In this document: positions 9,093-21,989 of the stretch, one piece after another
Position numbering within the stretch: the first letter of the stretch is position 1
Layout: each line of letters starts with the position of its first letter
Source of the DNA: Spirodela intermedia
Taxonomy: Eukaryota > Streptophyta > Magnoliopsida > Alismatales > Araceae
Length of the DNA stretch: 64,000 nucleotides
Assembly (NCBI GenBank): GCA_902729315.2
Contig: LR746281.1
Location: 1,677,001 to 1,741,000 of the forward strand
Reading direction: 5' to 3'
The notes under the pieces: generated by a model
The model's input: only the letters and a program-made list of their open reading frames with translations
Told to the model about the DNA's origin: nothing
Database searches by the model: none
Made by a program: the position numbers and the translations under genes

Positions 9093-12000
9093 TTGACTAC
9101 CAAAGGTGCCATTCCGTAAGATAATTTGACATGTGTGTCTACCACGATGACATAACGTGACATCTATGACATCAATACTGGTTTAAAAATATTCTTCAAA
9201 ATACATTTTTAAAATTAATTTAAACGTCTTCCAAAAATAATGTGACGTGCCTATGTCAACTACATCGCTTTATATTTATTTAATATATATATATTTAAAT
9301 AAAAATTTTACCAAATAAAATCTGAAAACTTTTATTTCAGATAGGTTATGATCAATTTTATATGGATTGGTGCATTTTTGTTTTCAGTCTTAATTTTAAG
9401 ACCATATTTGAGAAGACAATATTTTCACAACTTTCACTATGGATCATAGTATTTTGTAATTTGTTATTAATAGTACCTCTTAAAAGACATTATAATGTAA
9501 GAGACATTCTTCTTTTAATTTGTACATAAGCCTTAAGACAACTGGTCAATGATAATGTATGCTTCATTAGTCTCTTCTTATTCAATAGCTTGTGTAATTC
9601 ACTACACCAGATTTTAGATAGATATTTGATTTGTAACTTTCCTCACCATTTTGTTATTATTTTGTGGATCATTTGGGAGAGAAGGATTTTTAATGATCCA
9701 TCTTGATTAAAATTTGATGTCCTACCAGATATCGGTAAGTGAATTGTTGGTTGTCGCCAAATGACTAGTGCATAGTTAGTAACAAGTAATACCATTTAAG
9801 AAAAATAAAAATTTTAAGATCTAAGTTTCAATTTCTCAACCAAAATTTTTACACATTATAATGCCATAATTCTTGGAATTATAAAGCTAGACACCAAGGT
9901 GATGGGTGAATTGGAGTTTATTGGATTTTTACCTTTTTATTTATTTATACCAAACTTATTTGTAATATTGATAGATGTGTCAACATATACATTGTGGTAA
10001 CACAACTCAATAGTTTTTCATGAAAAACATCATACGTTTTATGCTAGTTTGCCTCTAACTCAACTACTTTCAATACTAAATAGAATTTTCCTTTAGTATT
10101 CACTTATTCCCCTCAAGAAAACAGGCTAATATTCATAGGATCAGCTACCAAAATCATAGAAGTATGTCTCTCCTCAAAGACCTAGCCTCTCGAGCCAAAT
10201 ATTATTAGCATTTGATGACTTTGCTCAATATACTCTTTCTCATCACCTAATTATCTTAAAACTTGATGGAGATCAAAAGTCATAATGGTTTTGTTGATCA
10301 ATTGTCAGAATGAGCTGATGAAGAGGATGCAAAGTTCTCATTTATTGTTAATGTGTGCAGCATGAAGATCTTGATGATGATCGTTAAATCTGTGTATTCA
10401 ATCAATTTTTACATGTAAGACATTCTAAACTTCAAATGTCTATTCTTGCAACCATTTACATTCAAATTTGAACTGAAATATCCTAATTAGGTGGAGAATA
10501 GTTGGGTTTTACATTTGATCAAATTCATCAAGTTTGTCTTTACCTTTTTTCCATGTAAGCCATTGATGTGTCACTATTAAGATAATCCCTTCAAATTTTA
10601 ATATTTGATTATTTTCTCTTTCTTGCTTACTTAATGTACTAGATATTTTAGGAAATCTATCTAATATCATTTTAAAATGATAAACCAGCCTATGAAGCTT
10701 TTTTCAGAAGGCCTCTGATTGATTTAGAATTGATAGATAGGGCGCTACAGTGCCTCAAGTGAATGAAAATAAGCAAGGTAACGAAGTCACACTAGAAAAT
10801 TAAATTAGATCATCATATAATTAAGGATGAAATATTTTGCATTACTTGTGTCGATTTATACCATACAAGCATATATTTAACCTTTCATTTTAAGATGTTT
10901 TTTCAGTTGATAATCCTTTATCCTCAAGTAATCCTAAGATAAAGAATCAACAACTTAGATTTAGTTGTTAGTACTAAGATCGTAATCATTTAATTAATAA
11001 GATCAATATAACAAACTCATTACATGTATTAAATATTTCAAGTATATAATTCACATACATAAATAAGTATAAATGTTGTATAATCATTTATAAATAAATT
11101 CTCATATGTAATTATTAAAACCAAGAGCATCAATAATAATAACATAGTATAATTTATAAAGGGGCTGTAAGGTTATCTTTTTTTGCAATATATCATATAA
11201 GACCCCTTTTGAATCTTGAAGTCATATAAGATTTGAATCTTGATAAATTAATTTGGAAAGATAGCTAATCATTTTTTATATATATACTTTTCAATAGATC
11301 TAATACCTTATCTGCATTTTTGATATTGCTGGTACAACATTTTCTAACAGTTGGGTATAAGAAAATGTGATTTAAGGGATTCTTCATTTTGAACCATGTA
11401 TAATTAATTCTTTACCATGTTGATATTCAACCTTTCTATTATTAAGCAACAAACTTTACATGCTTCTCTTCTTGAATCTTTATATATTTAGAAACTCATT
11501 CAACTATAGCAAAGCAATCAAAAAATTCTTCAACGCACAAATGATCATGGAAACTTAGAAAATATATTTTTATTACTTTTTTAATAATTTTTGTCTTAAA
11601 ATCTACTTCTCATATTTCCATGAAAAATTAATAAATAATTATACAACACTATTACATTTCTTAAACTGTGACAATGTTATAGGGAGAATATTGCAATAGT
11701 TTGAGTATTTTGGAAAAAAATATGTAAGGCTTTCTCTGTATTTAAGAGATGATAAATGCCAATAAAGAGTGAGGCAAGTTATACTATTCTTCCCCTCTAT
11801 CCTATGAGATAGAAGAATTTTTTTTCCCCCTCTCCTTGTTTCAATAAATACTCATTTCAATAGAATTTTTCTGTATAGAACATCTCAAATTAATTTTTTT
11901 CTAACTAATTTTTTATAAAAATTATAGTGTGGTGAGTTTTAAATGGATACGAAATTAGTTGGGGAGCCCCTAAAAATTGGACTGATTTAGTAAATAAATT

Positions 12001-13050
12001 AAAAACGCCATAAAATAGGACTATTACAAAAAACTAAGACTCTTATGTATTATTTATGGATCAATTTGTGCCTAATCTGATTTTGGGGGTTTTGGGTCCT
12101 CTCATCTTCATAGTCTACACTTCATATTTCTAAAGCACTTAGCACACAACCTATAAGCTTTTCTTGGTTTTATGCGTACTATTCTACATCACAAAATACG
12201 AAGTCATCACAAATCCTCAGAAAATTGTATGTGAAGCCAATGGAAAATTCTAGTGATCAAATGCATAAGATAAATGAGGATAATTTGATATTAAATTTTT
12301 ATTGATTAAGTAAGATTAGTTTCTTATTAAATCCAAACATGACTTCATTAGGAAAGAAAGCATGATCTAAATTATGATAGAGAACTATATTTAACACTGC
12401 TGTTTGAAAAAATTATGTTAGATGACAAAAAGATAAACATTTCTAGTTAACTAGAATGCGTGTTGGATGTTCATGAGTTACTAAAAGTTATGAAATGCCA
12501 TTAAAATATATATTGATTAAAAGGCATGAAATAAAATGATGATAGCAAGGTACGTTATACAAATTGAAAAGTACACAACCGTCGAAGCCTTTATTTATAA
12601 CAGGCAAAAGCTAGATGATGACTATGACATTTTGTTGAAATATAGTATGATAGCTATTCAAAGATAGAGAATTACCAAATTATAGATAGTTTGCCTTTTG
12701 AGTCAACGCCAGAACAAAATTGTATGTAAATCATGCTATTAAAAGATATACAACAGGCTATTAAAACCTGTATTAATAGCTGGCGTTAGATAGATGACGA
12801 TGACAGATTATATAAAATTAAATATGGCATCGCTGGTGTACGAGTTTAAGTTTCCACGCCAAGAAAGACACCCTATTTTGTCAATACAAAATGCATGTTA
12901 GATTGATTGCAGTTTATTGACAAATTAAATGCGAAGACATTAGAAACTCCACTTGATCAACGGCATAAGCTACATGATGCTTGCACAGCATCTTATCAAA
13001 ATGGTTATGACACTGTACTTGAGTAAATTATCTTACTCAGAGGACGAAAT
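9093..13050. other. AT-rich intergenic repeat DNA, no supported gene
   Basis: No open frame of interest and no clear pol or transposase motif was seen. At 12,240-12,980 a degenerate motif resembling AAGCTAGATGATGA recurs several times, suggesting an eroded tandem repeat. A block at 11,930-12,060 resembles 16,410-16,470 and may be an LTR remnant. Confidence 0.45.
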
Positions 13051-13157
13051 ACATCGTTGTTAGCCAACGGATGGACATCCTACGTTAATTATGAGTTATT
13101 GAGACCGTCCGCCATCCGAAAGGGAATCCAGCAGGAATCGGCGGTATTCTCCTTCTG

Positions 13158-13163
13158 TATAAG
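13158..13163 (+). promoter_or_regulatory. TATA box of the KAPA synthase gene
   Basis: TATAAG lies 71 bases upstream of the ATG at 13,234, implying a leader of about 45 bases. The same box is conserved in both truncated copies (8027-8032 and 9002-8997), which supports it being part of the promoter. Confidence 0.6.
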
Positions 13164-13233
13164 ATGTCAGAACGGGGAGGCCTTCCCTGATCAGAGCTAC
13201 CAGTGGTCGCCGCCGTCTAGGTAGACGGTGATT

Positions 13234-15181
13234 ATGGAAGAGGTATCGGCTGACACGATCTGGGAGGGATGGGCGGCGAGGGCGCTTGCCAAGGTCGGGG
13301 CGGCTGACTTTCTGAGTAACTTGCCCCAATTATGTCTCCCTTTGCCCAGGGCACAGGAAGAACCTCTCGCGGACGTCGCGACATTCGACGGCCCAGGCCC
13401 TTGGGACCGGACCATGGTGGAGGTGGATGTGGAGGTCCCGAAGGCCTCCGCGACGGACGGCGAACCAGCTCGGCGCCAGATGCTGATCTTCTCCACCAAC
13501 GACTACCTCAACCTCAGCGCCCATCCAGCTGTTCGCGGGGCGTCGTCGAAGGTACGCCTTGTAGCTTGTTCATATTGATTGGTGATTGCCCTCGTCGACT
13601 GATCTGGGAACAGAGACATCGAGCAGGCGTCGCTGTTATTCGGGATGGGGCCGAGGGGCCCTGCCTTGATCAGTGGCCACACAGAGTACCACCGGCGGCT
13701 TGAGAACGCTCTGGCGGAGCTGCACAAGAAGGAGGATTGTTGTGTGACGGCCACGGGATTCTCCGCAAACACAGCCTTCCTGGCGGCGCTTGGAGGCGTC
13801 GCCACCCATAACGCGGCGTCGAGAAGGCCAGCGGTGCAGGAGAAAATCGCCGTGTTCTCCGATTCCCTGAACCATCCAGCCACCGTCGAAGGCCTCCGGA
13901 TGTCGGAGCACATGGGCCAAACCCTCGTGTACTCGTACGGGCACAGGAATATGGAGAATCTTGACGAGCTCCTCTCCAAGTGCCCAGTCGAGAAGAAGGT
14001 CGTCATCACGGACAGGTAGGATTAGCTATTCAAGTCGCTCAACTTTAATATTCCTGTTGACAACGCTGGCCACGAAATCTTGTCATTCGTGGATGGATTC
14101 TCAGGATAAGAACCAGTCGTTGATGGCAGACGAAGACAAAAGGAAAATGTCGTTCACTACAACAAGATTCATCTCCCCTAGAGAAGACAGTTTTCTGACC
14201 CTGCAAGTCCTCCGAGCTCAATGCCCTATTCCTTGTGTGTTACAGTGTATTCAGCATGGAGGGCGACATAGCACCTATGCACGACCTCGTGCAACTCCGG
14301 AAGAAGCACGGTTTCCTATTCGTCGTCGATGAAGTAAATCAATTTAATTTCACAAGTGTGCCGCATTCCTTCTGTCGGCACGTAGCCTTTTTCCGTCTAC
14401 CGTCTGGACTCTTGGATCTCTAATTAGCTTCGCCCGTTTGCAGGCGCACTCGACGTTACTCTGGGGGAGGAATGGCGGCGGCATCGGTGAGCATTTCGGC
14501 ATCGAAGATCAGATTGACGTTATCGTCGGGGCGATGAGTAAGTCGATCGGATGCGTGGGCGGGTTCGTAACCGGCAGCAAGAAATGGTGCGACCTGGTCA
14601 GACTTCTGGGTCGTCCCAGCGTGTTCAGCACGACTTCCCCGGTACCCGTCATCGCCGCCGCTTATGGTACAGACTCTACCCCATCATTCACGTCTTCGGC
14701 CCCTTGTGCATTTCACAACAAATTCGCCGTGGGCACTCAGCTGCCGTGACGGTGGCCAAGAAGGAGGTTTGGCGCAGGCAAGAAGTGTGGAACCGAGTGC
14801 GAGAATTCACTGAGTTGACCAAGTACCCCGCAGCCAGCCCCATCATTTGCCTTGTGGTCGGCTCCGAGGAAGCGACTATTCGTGCCAGCAAGCACATGCT
14901 GGAACGAGGCTTCCATATCACCACCATTACACCTCCGGTAGTAGCATCCGACGCTTGCCGGTGAGCTCTCCTCTACTTTCGTCTCCTCCCCTCTTCTCTC
15001 CGGTCGTTCCCAAGACCATCCTGTCTTCTTCCGGCGGCGTGGCTGCTGACGAATCGTTCCATTCTCCAGGTTGAGGATCACACTCACAGCTGCCCATACT
15101 TTGGGGGACCTGAGAAGGCTTGTGGCCGCACTGTCAGAATGTGTTCCTGGGCTCGACTGCGCAGGTGATCCCATCACTTAA
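13234..15181 (+). CDS. BIOF: 8-amino-7-oxononanoate (KAPA) synthase, BioF-like, six exons
   Basis: This PLP enzyme of the alpha-oxoamine synthase family condenses pimeloyl thioester and L-alanine to KAPA, the first committed step of biotin synthesis. Exons are 13,234-13,551, 13,627-14,015, 14,246-14,333, 14,444-14,666, 14,741-14,960 and 15,070-15,181. All have GT-AG junctions and matching phases, giving 449 residues, close to plant BioF. Visible landmarks are STNDYLNLSAHP (near 90), GMGPRGPALISGHTEYHR (113-130), the SLNHPATVEG block with His189, VVDEAHSTLLWG with Asp264 and His267, and the PLP lysine in AMSKSIGC (Lys298). The ATG at 13,234 follows a TATA box by 71 bases. No peroxisomal C-terminal tripeptide is seen (it ends DPIT). 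Truncated, inverted copies lie 4 kb upstream. It could also act on another acyl-CoA, as alpha-oxoamine synthases are similar. Confidence 0.92.
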
Positions 15182-15447
15182 AGCTGTGATATCCATCAAG
15201 GGATCTGCAAGTGCAGCGCGTTCAGCGTTCGAATGAGACGCTGGAGCAAATTAACGCGTGAGGAATCCGTTTGATATCGGTGTAGACGAAAGTTTAAGTT
15301 TACTGTAGCCCTGTGTTTGCCTTTCGATTTGTGAATGCTGCTCGGGCAGAATAATCAGTTATGCGTTCTCCATCTTGGAAATCTTCTGTTGTATCTCATC
15401 GTTCACTTCCCTACGAAGAAAGGCATCGCCCTACCATTAATGATTAA

Positions 15448-15475
15448 TTCTCTCTCTCTCTCTCTCTCTCTCTCT
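15448..15475. repeat. (CT)n microsatellite in the KAPA synthase 3' flank
   Basis: A run of CT dinucleotides about 270 bases after the stop codon. Its complement is present in the copied 3' flank at 7713-7752, where it is longer. Confidence 0.9.
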
Positions 15476-16599
15476 TCATATATCCATCTACTTTAGCAGC
15501 GTCTACCCAAAAAGTCATTGATCATTTGAGGGCCGTTCTTCTGTTGACTATGCGATGTTCGTGAAGCCGGGAAGGAAAAGAAGGCCTCGAATCTTCTAAG
15601 GATTCTAAGGAGTCGGGATAAAAATTCAAAAAATTGTTACCAATTTTTCTTTTACAAAGCGGGCTCTTCAGGTTGGAGAAAGACAACTTAAATGCTTAAG
15701 AACCAGGATATGTTGAGGAAGTCTGTGAAAGATGACAGTTCTTAAATAAAAAAAAATTGTAACTTATCCCAAGAAAAGAAAATACATTTTTGGCCAGAAT
15801 TTTCTGTAGACTATGCCTTGGCATTCTACGCAAAGAATAATTAGAATTTCCATGCTTTATCCTTAGAGTCACCTCAGCTATCCCTTGTCGTTCCATACTT
15901 GCTATTCTCTTTTGCCCTACACTGGAGCAATAATTTTTATGAAAAATAAGAAAACTCATGGCGAGCAGTGTTCCTGCATGATCTTTCCAACAATCAAGAA
16001 ATAATGGGTCAAAGAAGGGCTCCACCATAACAGAGTCCACCAAACTCCCGACCTCTTCTTGAAGGGGTGGCGATGATCAATGATGTCTTTTGCTCATCTA
16101 AACTAAGCCCATGAAGCTCCGACCTAATCAGCACAATGACACAAATAAAGTTGTGTTAAATGAAAGATTTGAATTTGAATCCACAAGTCACAAATGTGAA
16201 ACTTTAGGGGGTTTAAGAATCAGGCGTGGAACCCACAAAACATAACTCTCAATCATTGAATCCACAAGTATTGACTGGGCAGACCATGCGTCTACAATGG
16301 TAAAAAATACTCATTTGGTCTATAAGAAAGAGCCTAAAAATCCACAAGTCAAGAGAGACATCAAAGGGAGGAACGCATAGCAACCCAGAATTTTGTAGGG
16401 TTAGAGTATAATGGCTTTTAAATAGGCCAAAAATTAGTTAAAGCTCCCTTAAAAATAAAATCAATTTAGGAAATGAAATAAAAATAATTTAATTAAAAAT
16501 TTCTTTCAAACCATGATTTTTCCATATTGTGCACATGGCCTATTTGCAAATAATTTGGTCTTACAGACTTTTTAGATCTTTCATTTTTGTACCCACACC

Positions 16600-16990
16600 C
16601 TTTCACATTCTAGAAAGACTAAGACATTAATTATGAAATTTTCTTTATTTTATGCTTATTGTTCTATGTCAATCTCCCCTGCTTGATAAGAACTTGCATT
16701 TGATTCTACATGTGAGTCTAAGGAATACTTATAAGGATACATTACATTAAAAGTGGAAGAGATACCTATGTTATCGGATAAATTAATAATGTAGTTATGT
16801 ATAAAATTTTGAATGGCCCATGTTTCTTTGACATCAACTTGTTATTGTATTAGTTGGGAGTCTTTCCTTCCTTAAGTATATCATGACCACATCACCAACT
16901 TCAAAAAAAAGAAAAAACTAGTTTTATTACTTGATTCTTTATTCTTATTATAATTAGTGGAAAGATATTTCTTCACACTTTCATGAACTA
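16600..16990 (-). mobile_element. Decayed Ty3/gypsy integrase C-terminal region
   Basis: The minus strand from 16,905 reads FEVGDVVMIYLRKERLPT, then, in a shifted frame, LMSKKHGPFKIL at about 16,838-16,803. This matches the gypsy integrase tail (GDLVWVYLRKERFP... LxxKxxGPFKIL). Frames are broken, so it is a fossil. Flanking sequence up to about 17,300 may belong to the same element. Confidence 0.7.
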
Positions 16991-17299
16991 CTATAATATA
17001 ATATGTCATATAATATAATAGTTAATCTTGTATGTTTTGATAAATATATCATATCAAAAGGAAGCTTTGGAAGAAAATAATAAATAATAGAAAATAGAGA
17101 ATTATTGCAGTGATTGACCATATAATTATAAACAAACTCTACTTGAGTCAAAGCAAACTCTCACTATTTTTTTTGTCTCTTCAAATATAGCAAACCAAAT
17201 TGTGAAGCAAACTCTCATTATTTTTGTTTATCTCCTGAAATATAGTAAACCGAATTGGGAAGTGTCATATCTACTTGATTGACCATGAGTACGAAATTT

Positions 17300-19520
17300 T
17301 AAATGTGTATCAAATCTCTTCCAAAGAATTCATTAAATGTGGTCAAAACTATCCATGTCAAAGCTATGTCTTAATCCTATTGGATGTAGCTCACAGATCA
17401 ATTTTTCATACACTGTTTTTCTTTAAATGTACAAAAAATTCTCATAGAATTACAACTTTTCATGTGTGTGAAATATCTTCAAAGCATCTAAAACTTGGAC
17501 AAATCATCATCAACTTCATATAAATATTATAAAATAAGAATAATTTATTTCAACTTTAAAATTGATCATGTTAACTTTTCATTTGTGTATTTTCAACTAG
17601 ATTCAATCTTTCTACTTTATGCTTGATGAGAAAAATACACTACTAAATGAATGGTATCCATCTTAAATGCATATTATCCACATTTGTTTGACTGTTAATA
17701 GACTTTAATGTATGATTACCAATAAATAATAAATTATTATTGAATATAATAGTGATCCCATATATGCAAAACTCTGTAAACAACACAAAGTTATATAATT
17801 TAGAAGTTTTTTTAAAGTCATATAGTAAAAATAAATGGACATAACATTTTACTTCAAATAACTTCAAATAGTTGATGCATAAAATTTTACTTCAAATAAC
17901 TTGCCAAATTTTGGCATACTAATATGATACTAGAACATAACTTCTCCATACTCAGATTAAAACTTTCATTTTCTCTTTGCAGTAATATTTTTTTCATACA
18001 TTTAATAATATGTAATAATAGAATTAATTTTTCTGATAACTTTACATGAAAAAGATGCTAATTCATGGATGTTCTTCATCAACCTTTAGGTAATCTTCAC
18101 TAGTTATATATCATAATAAAATAAATTGATTTTCATGGAGCTATATTTATTTGAAATTATTAATAACTTATTTTTCTGCAAAATTATCAACATCGATTTC
18201 AAGTAAAAGGCACTCTTGTTTGTACTTCTTGAAGTAGTATAGCGTCAAAATAATACAAAATAAATTTATTAATCTAAAACTATAATACTTTATATGTCAA
18301 CAAACATGTTATGATCATTTGAAAAATTAAATGGCCTCACCATTCATTCATAAGGTGTCTTTGTTTCAAAACTAATTTTCTATTTATCACTTGTATGAAG
18401 TCATATTTGATGATACCTATCCTTCGAATCAATCTTCAAGAAAACCTTTGAATCACATAGCATGTAAAATATATCATCTAATCATTTAGTAAGATTTTTT
18501 TACTTCTAATCTTATTTATATCATAACTATCTAGACACATGTCAGTGAACATCTTTTCTTAGACTTATAATACATAATACTCTCTCTTATTAGTCTTCTA
18601 ATATTAATTATTATACTGCTTATTACAAAACTCTATTTTATTTAAGGCACAGTGTAATGTGGTGAATTTGTTGTTTACGCTTTAAATGAAGTCAATATGA
18701 TATTGTATATGACTCATTAGTGGAATATGATTAAATAACTCTTGGATAATGGTAAAGAAATAACACCAAATTAACATCAATGCACTTGCAAAGTGGTGAA
18801 GCTAATTAGAGATCCTTGGCTGGAGGTTAGTAGGAGGACTATGTGATGACAAAAGAAATTGTAAGTGATGCTTCTTATGGAGTTCTATGGGGTGACACAT
18901 ATGTGCCATGTCCCTCTCCATGATGAATATGTTGTGACACAGAATACATCATATCCAATTTCATAGAGTACTTTAAAATTATCATTTTTTAGAATATTAC
19001 CTTCTATTGATAGGTTTTATAGTAGCTCCATAGTTTTTTAGCACCTTCCATTAAACGCAATTTGTACTAGCATTAAGCATTATATTTTAATTTTCTCTAT
19101 TATTAACACAATTTAGTTAAAAAAAATCATAAAAAGCAATAAAATCATTACCTAGAATCTAACTGGCTTTGACCAAATGAAGTTAATAATGACTTGGGGC
19201 ACTTGTTAATACTTGATTTTTTGTTCTTAATTTGTTTTATTTATTTAATTTTTAGAAACAAATATAGCTGTATATAGTTAATTTTGAAGGTTAGAAGTTA
19301 AAGGAGTTAATGTATTTCTTCTTTTTTTAAAATAAAAATGATATATAATTAATATAATATTAATATTTATTATAACGGGCTACATACAACCATCCTTGTG
19401 GGCCATGGCTTGTGCCTGAATTGGAGACTTTTAGGAAATATTAGAAGTATTATATTACATAGGTGATTTTTCTATCAAAAAATCTGATGGAAGACTATAG
19501 GTTTTTTTGTGTTTTAGAGC
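17300..19520. other. AT-rich repeat DNA, no supported gene
   Basis: Short open frames here have no recognisable content. The AT-rich composition and nearby gypsy relic suggest degraded retrotransposon DNA. Confidence 0.4.
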
Positions 19521-19529
19521 TCCGATTTA

Positions 19530-19860
19530 TGATAGTCAAATCCTATACTGCTTAGCACCCCACGTGACCTGAAAAGACTGATCTCATGGTAGGTGAAGCC
19601 CCATAATATCCAAAACTTAAAGTACTCATACGACAGTAGTTTGCAATAGATGATCTTCTGTCGCTCAATGCACCACATGACTAGAGACAACCTATCTAGT
19701 AATGAGCAAAACACCACAATAATAAAAACTTAAGTTCTTGATTAGTAGTGGTTCATGGTAGGTTAATCATACAATGCTCATAATGTTATATGATTAGAGA
19801 CAAACAATTTGGTGGCAAGTAAAGTATCATGATATTAGGAACTTAACTTCTCACACATAT
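19530..19860. repeat. Degenerate tandem repeat, period about 110-140 bases
   Basis: The blocks CATGACTAGAGACAA (about 19,675) and ATATGATTAGAGACAA (about 19,788) start similar units that each run into an AACTTAA run. A third partial unit (CCAAAACTTAAAG) lies near 19,610. Confidence 0.5.
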
Positions 19861-20639
19861 CGACATTAAGGATATAAAGATAATTCTCAATTATCATAAG
19901 TAAAATAGATATTATTGATTATTTTTAAAATCACAAAAGTAGCCGTAAAGATGCCATCTGTTTTTTGTTCTCTTTCACACAATTAATGCCTCCAACAATT
20001 AGCGAGCTCACTCCTTCCTCCCTTGACTACACTCAAGGCCCTTTGATGGGTGATCAACTCCTCTCTTCTCTCCTCAAACGATAGTGACAGCATAGTTGAC
20101 CCCTCTTCTCAGTGGATCTCTTTGGCAAGTAGTGCAATGCTTCTAGATGATATTTATGTGATTTTCGACAAGGTGTGACATGTTAGAATAGAACCAAGCC
20201 ACTACAGTAGTGTCTCTATTTGTCCATGAGTCAAACTAACATTGGGCAACAATCATTTCCTTACTTTGTTATTTATTTATATTTTATAATCATTTATTTA
20301 TATTTCATACATGTTCTAATAAAAATAAGTAGAACTAATTCAAAACTTAATGAACGATCTTCATTTCTCTTTTAAATCTTCAAAAACCCATCTCAAATCA
20401 AGTTGAAATTCTATATACATATTATTATTATTATTATTAATGAAATCTCAAAGAATTTGTGTTCTCAATATTTTATGAATAATAGTTATTTTTCTTATTT
20501 AAAATGTAAAATCAATAAAATTAAAGGCCAATTGAGGAGCATTGAAGTGTTAAAATGGTGGAGACATTCATGCTTGACTTTATGTCATGTGTGTCAATTC
20601 TTGAGCACACATTCACTTGAGAATTATGGTCACCATAAG

Positions 20640-20935
20640 AATGTGTTGACTTTTTCTCTCTCTTTATTATTGTCTTAATTCTCTCTTCTCTTTCTTCCTC
20701 TCGTGAGAGATTTCCCCCCCTCTCTCCCTCTCATGAGAGATTTCTTCTCTCTCTCTCTCTCCTTTTTCTCTCTCTCATGAGATCTCCTCCCCCTCTCTTC
20801 TTCTCTTGTGATATTTCTCTCCATGAGAGATCTCTCCTTCTCTATCTCTCTTCCACTAAAAATCTTTCTTCCTCCTTTCTTTCATTCATCCGCCCTCTCC
20901 TTTCTCTTATCTTCCATTCCTTTTATATATAATTA
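20640..20935. repeat. CT-rich tract built on a TCTCATGAGA palindrome
   Basis: At least five spaced copies of TCTC(A/G)TGAGA or a variant are embedded in CT-rich DNA. A complementary GA-rich tract with the same palindromes lies at 27,935-28,260, and flanking DNA is also similar in inverted orientation. Confidence 0.65.
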
Positions 20936-21989
20936 TTAACATCATTAATATTTATAATATTTGATATATTCTTTCTTTTGATTCTAAAAGTGTTAATAGT
21001 AAAAATTGCTCTTCAAATAAACTAGATCAGATTTTTGTGACGGATTAATCAATCTCTTGATGTTTGACCTAAGACTTGCAAGTATACTAAAATATTTTAA
21101 AGTCTTAGTTATAATTTTTTTAAGATGATGAGCATTTAAATACAATAACAAGTGCACATCAATACTCAATTTATTAATAATTTGTAACAAATGATCTTAT
21201 GTTGACTAAGAAAGTTACATTTATGTGGTTAATCATGTAAATCTATTATATATAGTTTCACAAATCATCCAATCATTATCATCTAACTTATGCCTTAAAT
21301 TAATATGAGTAAAATTTCATAACTAATTTTTACATTTTGATAAATCTACTTTTATCAAAATAAATGAAATTTAAAATTTTATAGTGGGCTCATAACTAAC
21401 TCTATTTACTTTAAATTGCCTAAAAAGTTACTTCTTTTGACTAGGAAAATTCATTTGTTCCAACAAAAGTGTAGAATCTGATTTTTTTTGCGTTGCATTA
21501 TCAACATCTAAATTTTACTTTTTATCAATAATATATTTATTTTCTTTACATATTTCTAATAAGCTACAATCAAGGTATCATGTTTCATATTGTATATCAA
21601 GAAAGATGTTATATCTAATTCGATAGTGTCTTTGTACTATTTTTTTATGAATTTTAATCAATAGAAATTTAGGGAGTTATCACGAGGTGTGCACTGCTGA
21701 GCCTCCATTTTTCCCTTGTGTACACCAACAAGCATCTCCTACATGCATGGCCACCAGATTGAGCTAGGTGAGCTTCATGGCCTTCATGGGTTCTATTTGG
21801 AGACCTTGCCCACAACATTAGTTGCATAATATAAATTTAATCTCTTTACTATATATAATACATCATGTTAAATACTATAATGCATAACATAAAATATGGA
21901 TTTCCTCTAAAAGCCTACAAGCTTGAGATCAATCTACCCCATGATGTAAGTCAATTCAACCCCTTACAATTTTCTTGCTAGTATTATCA

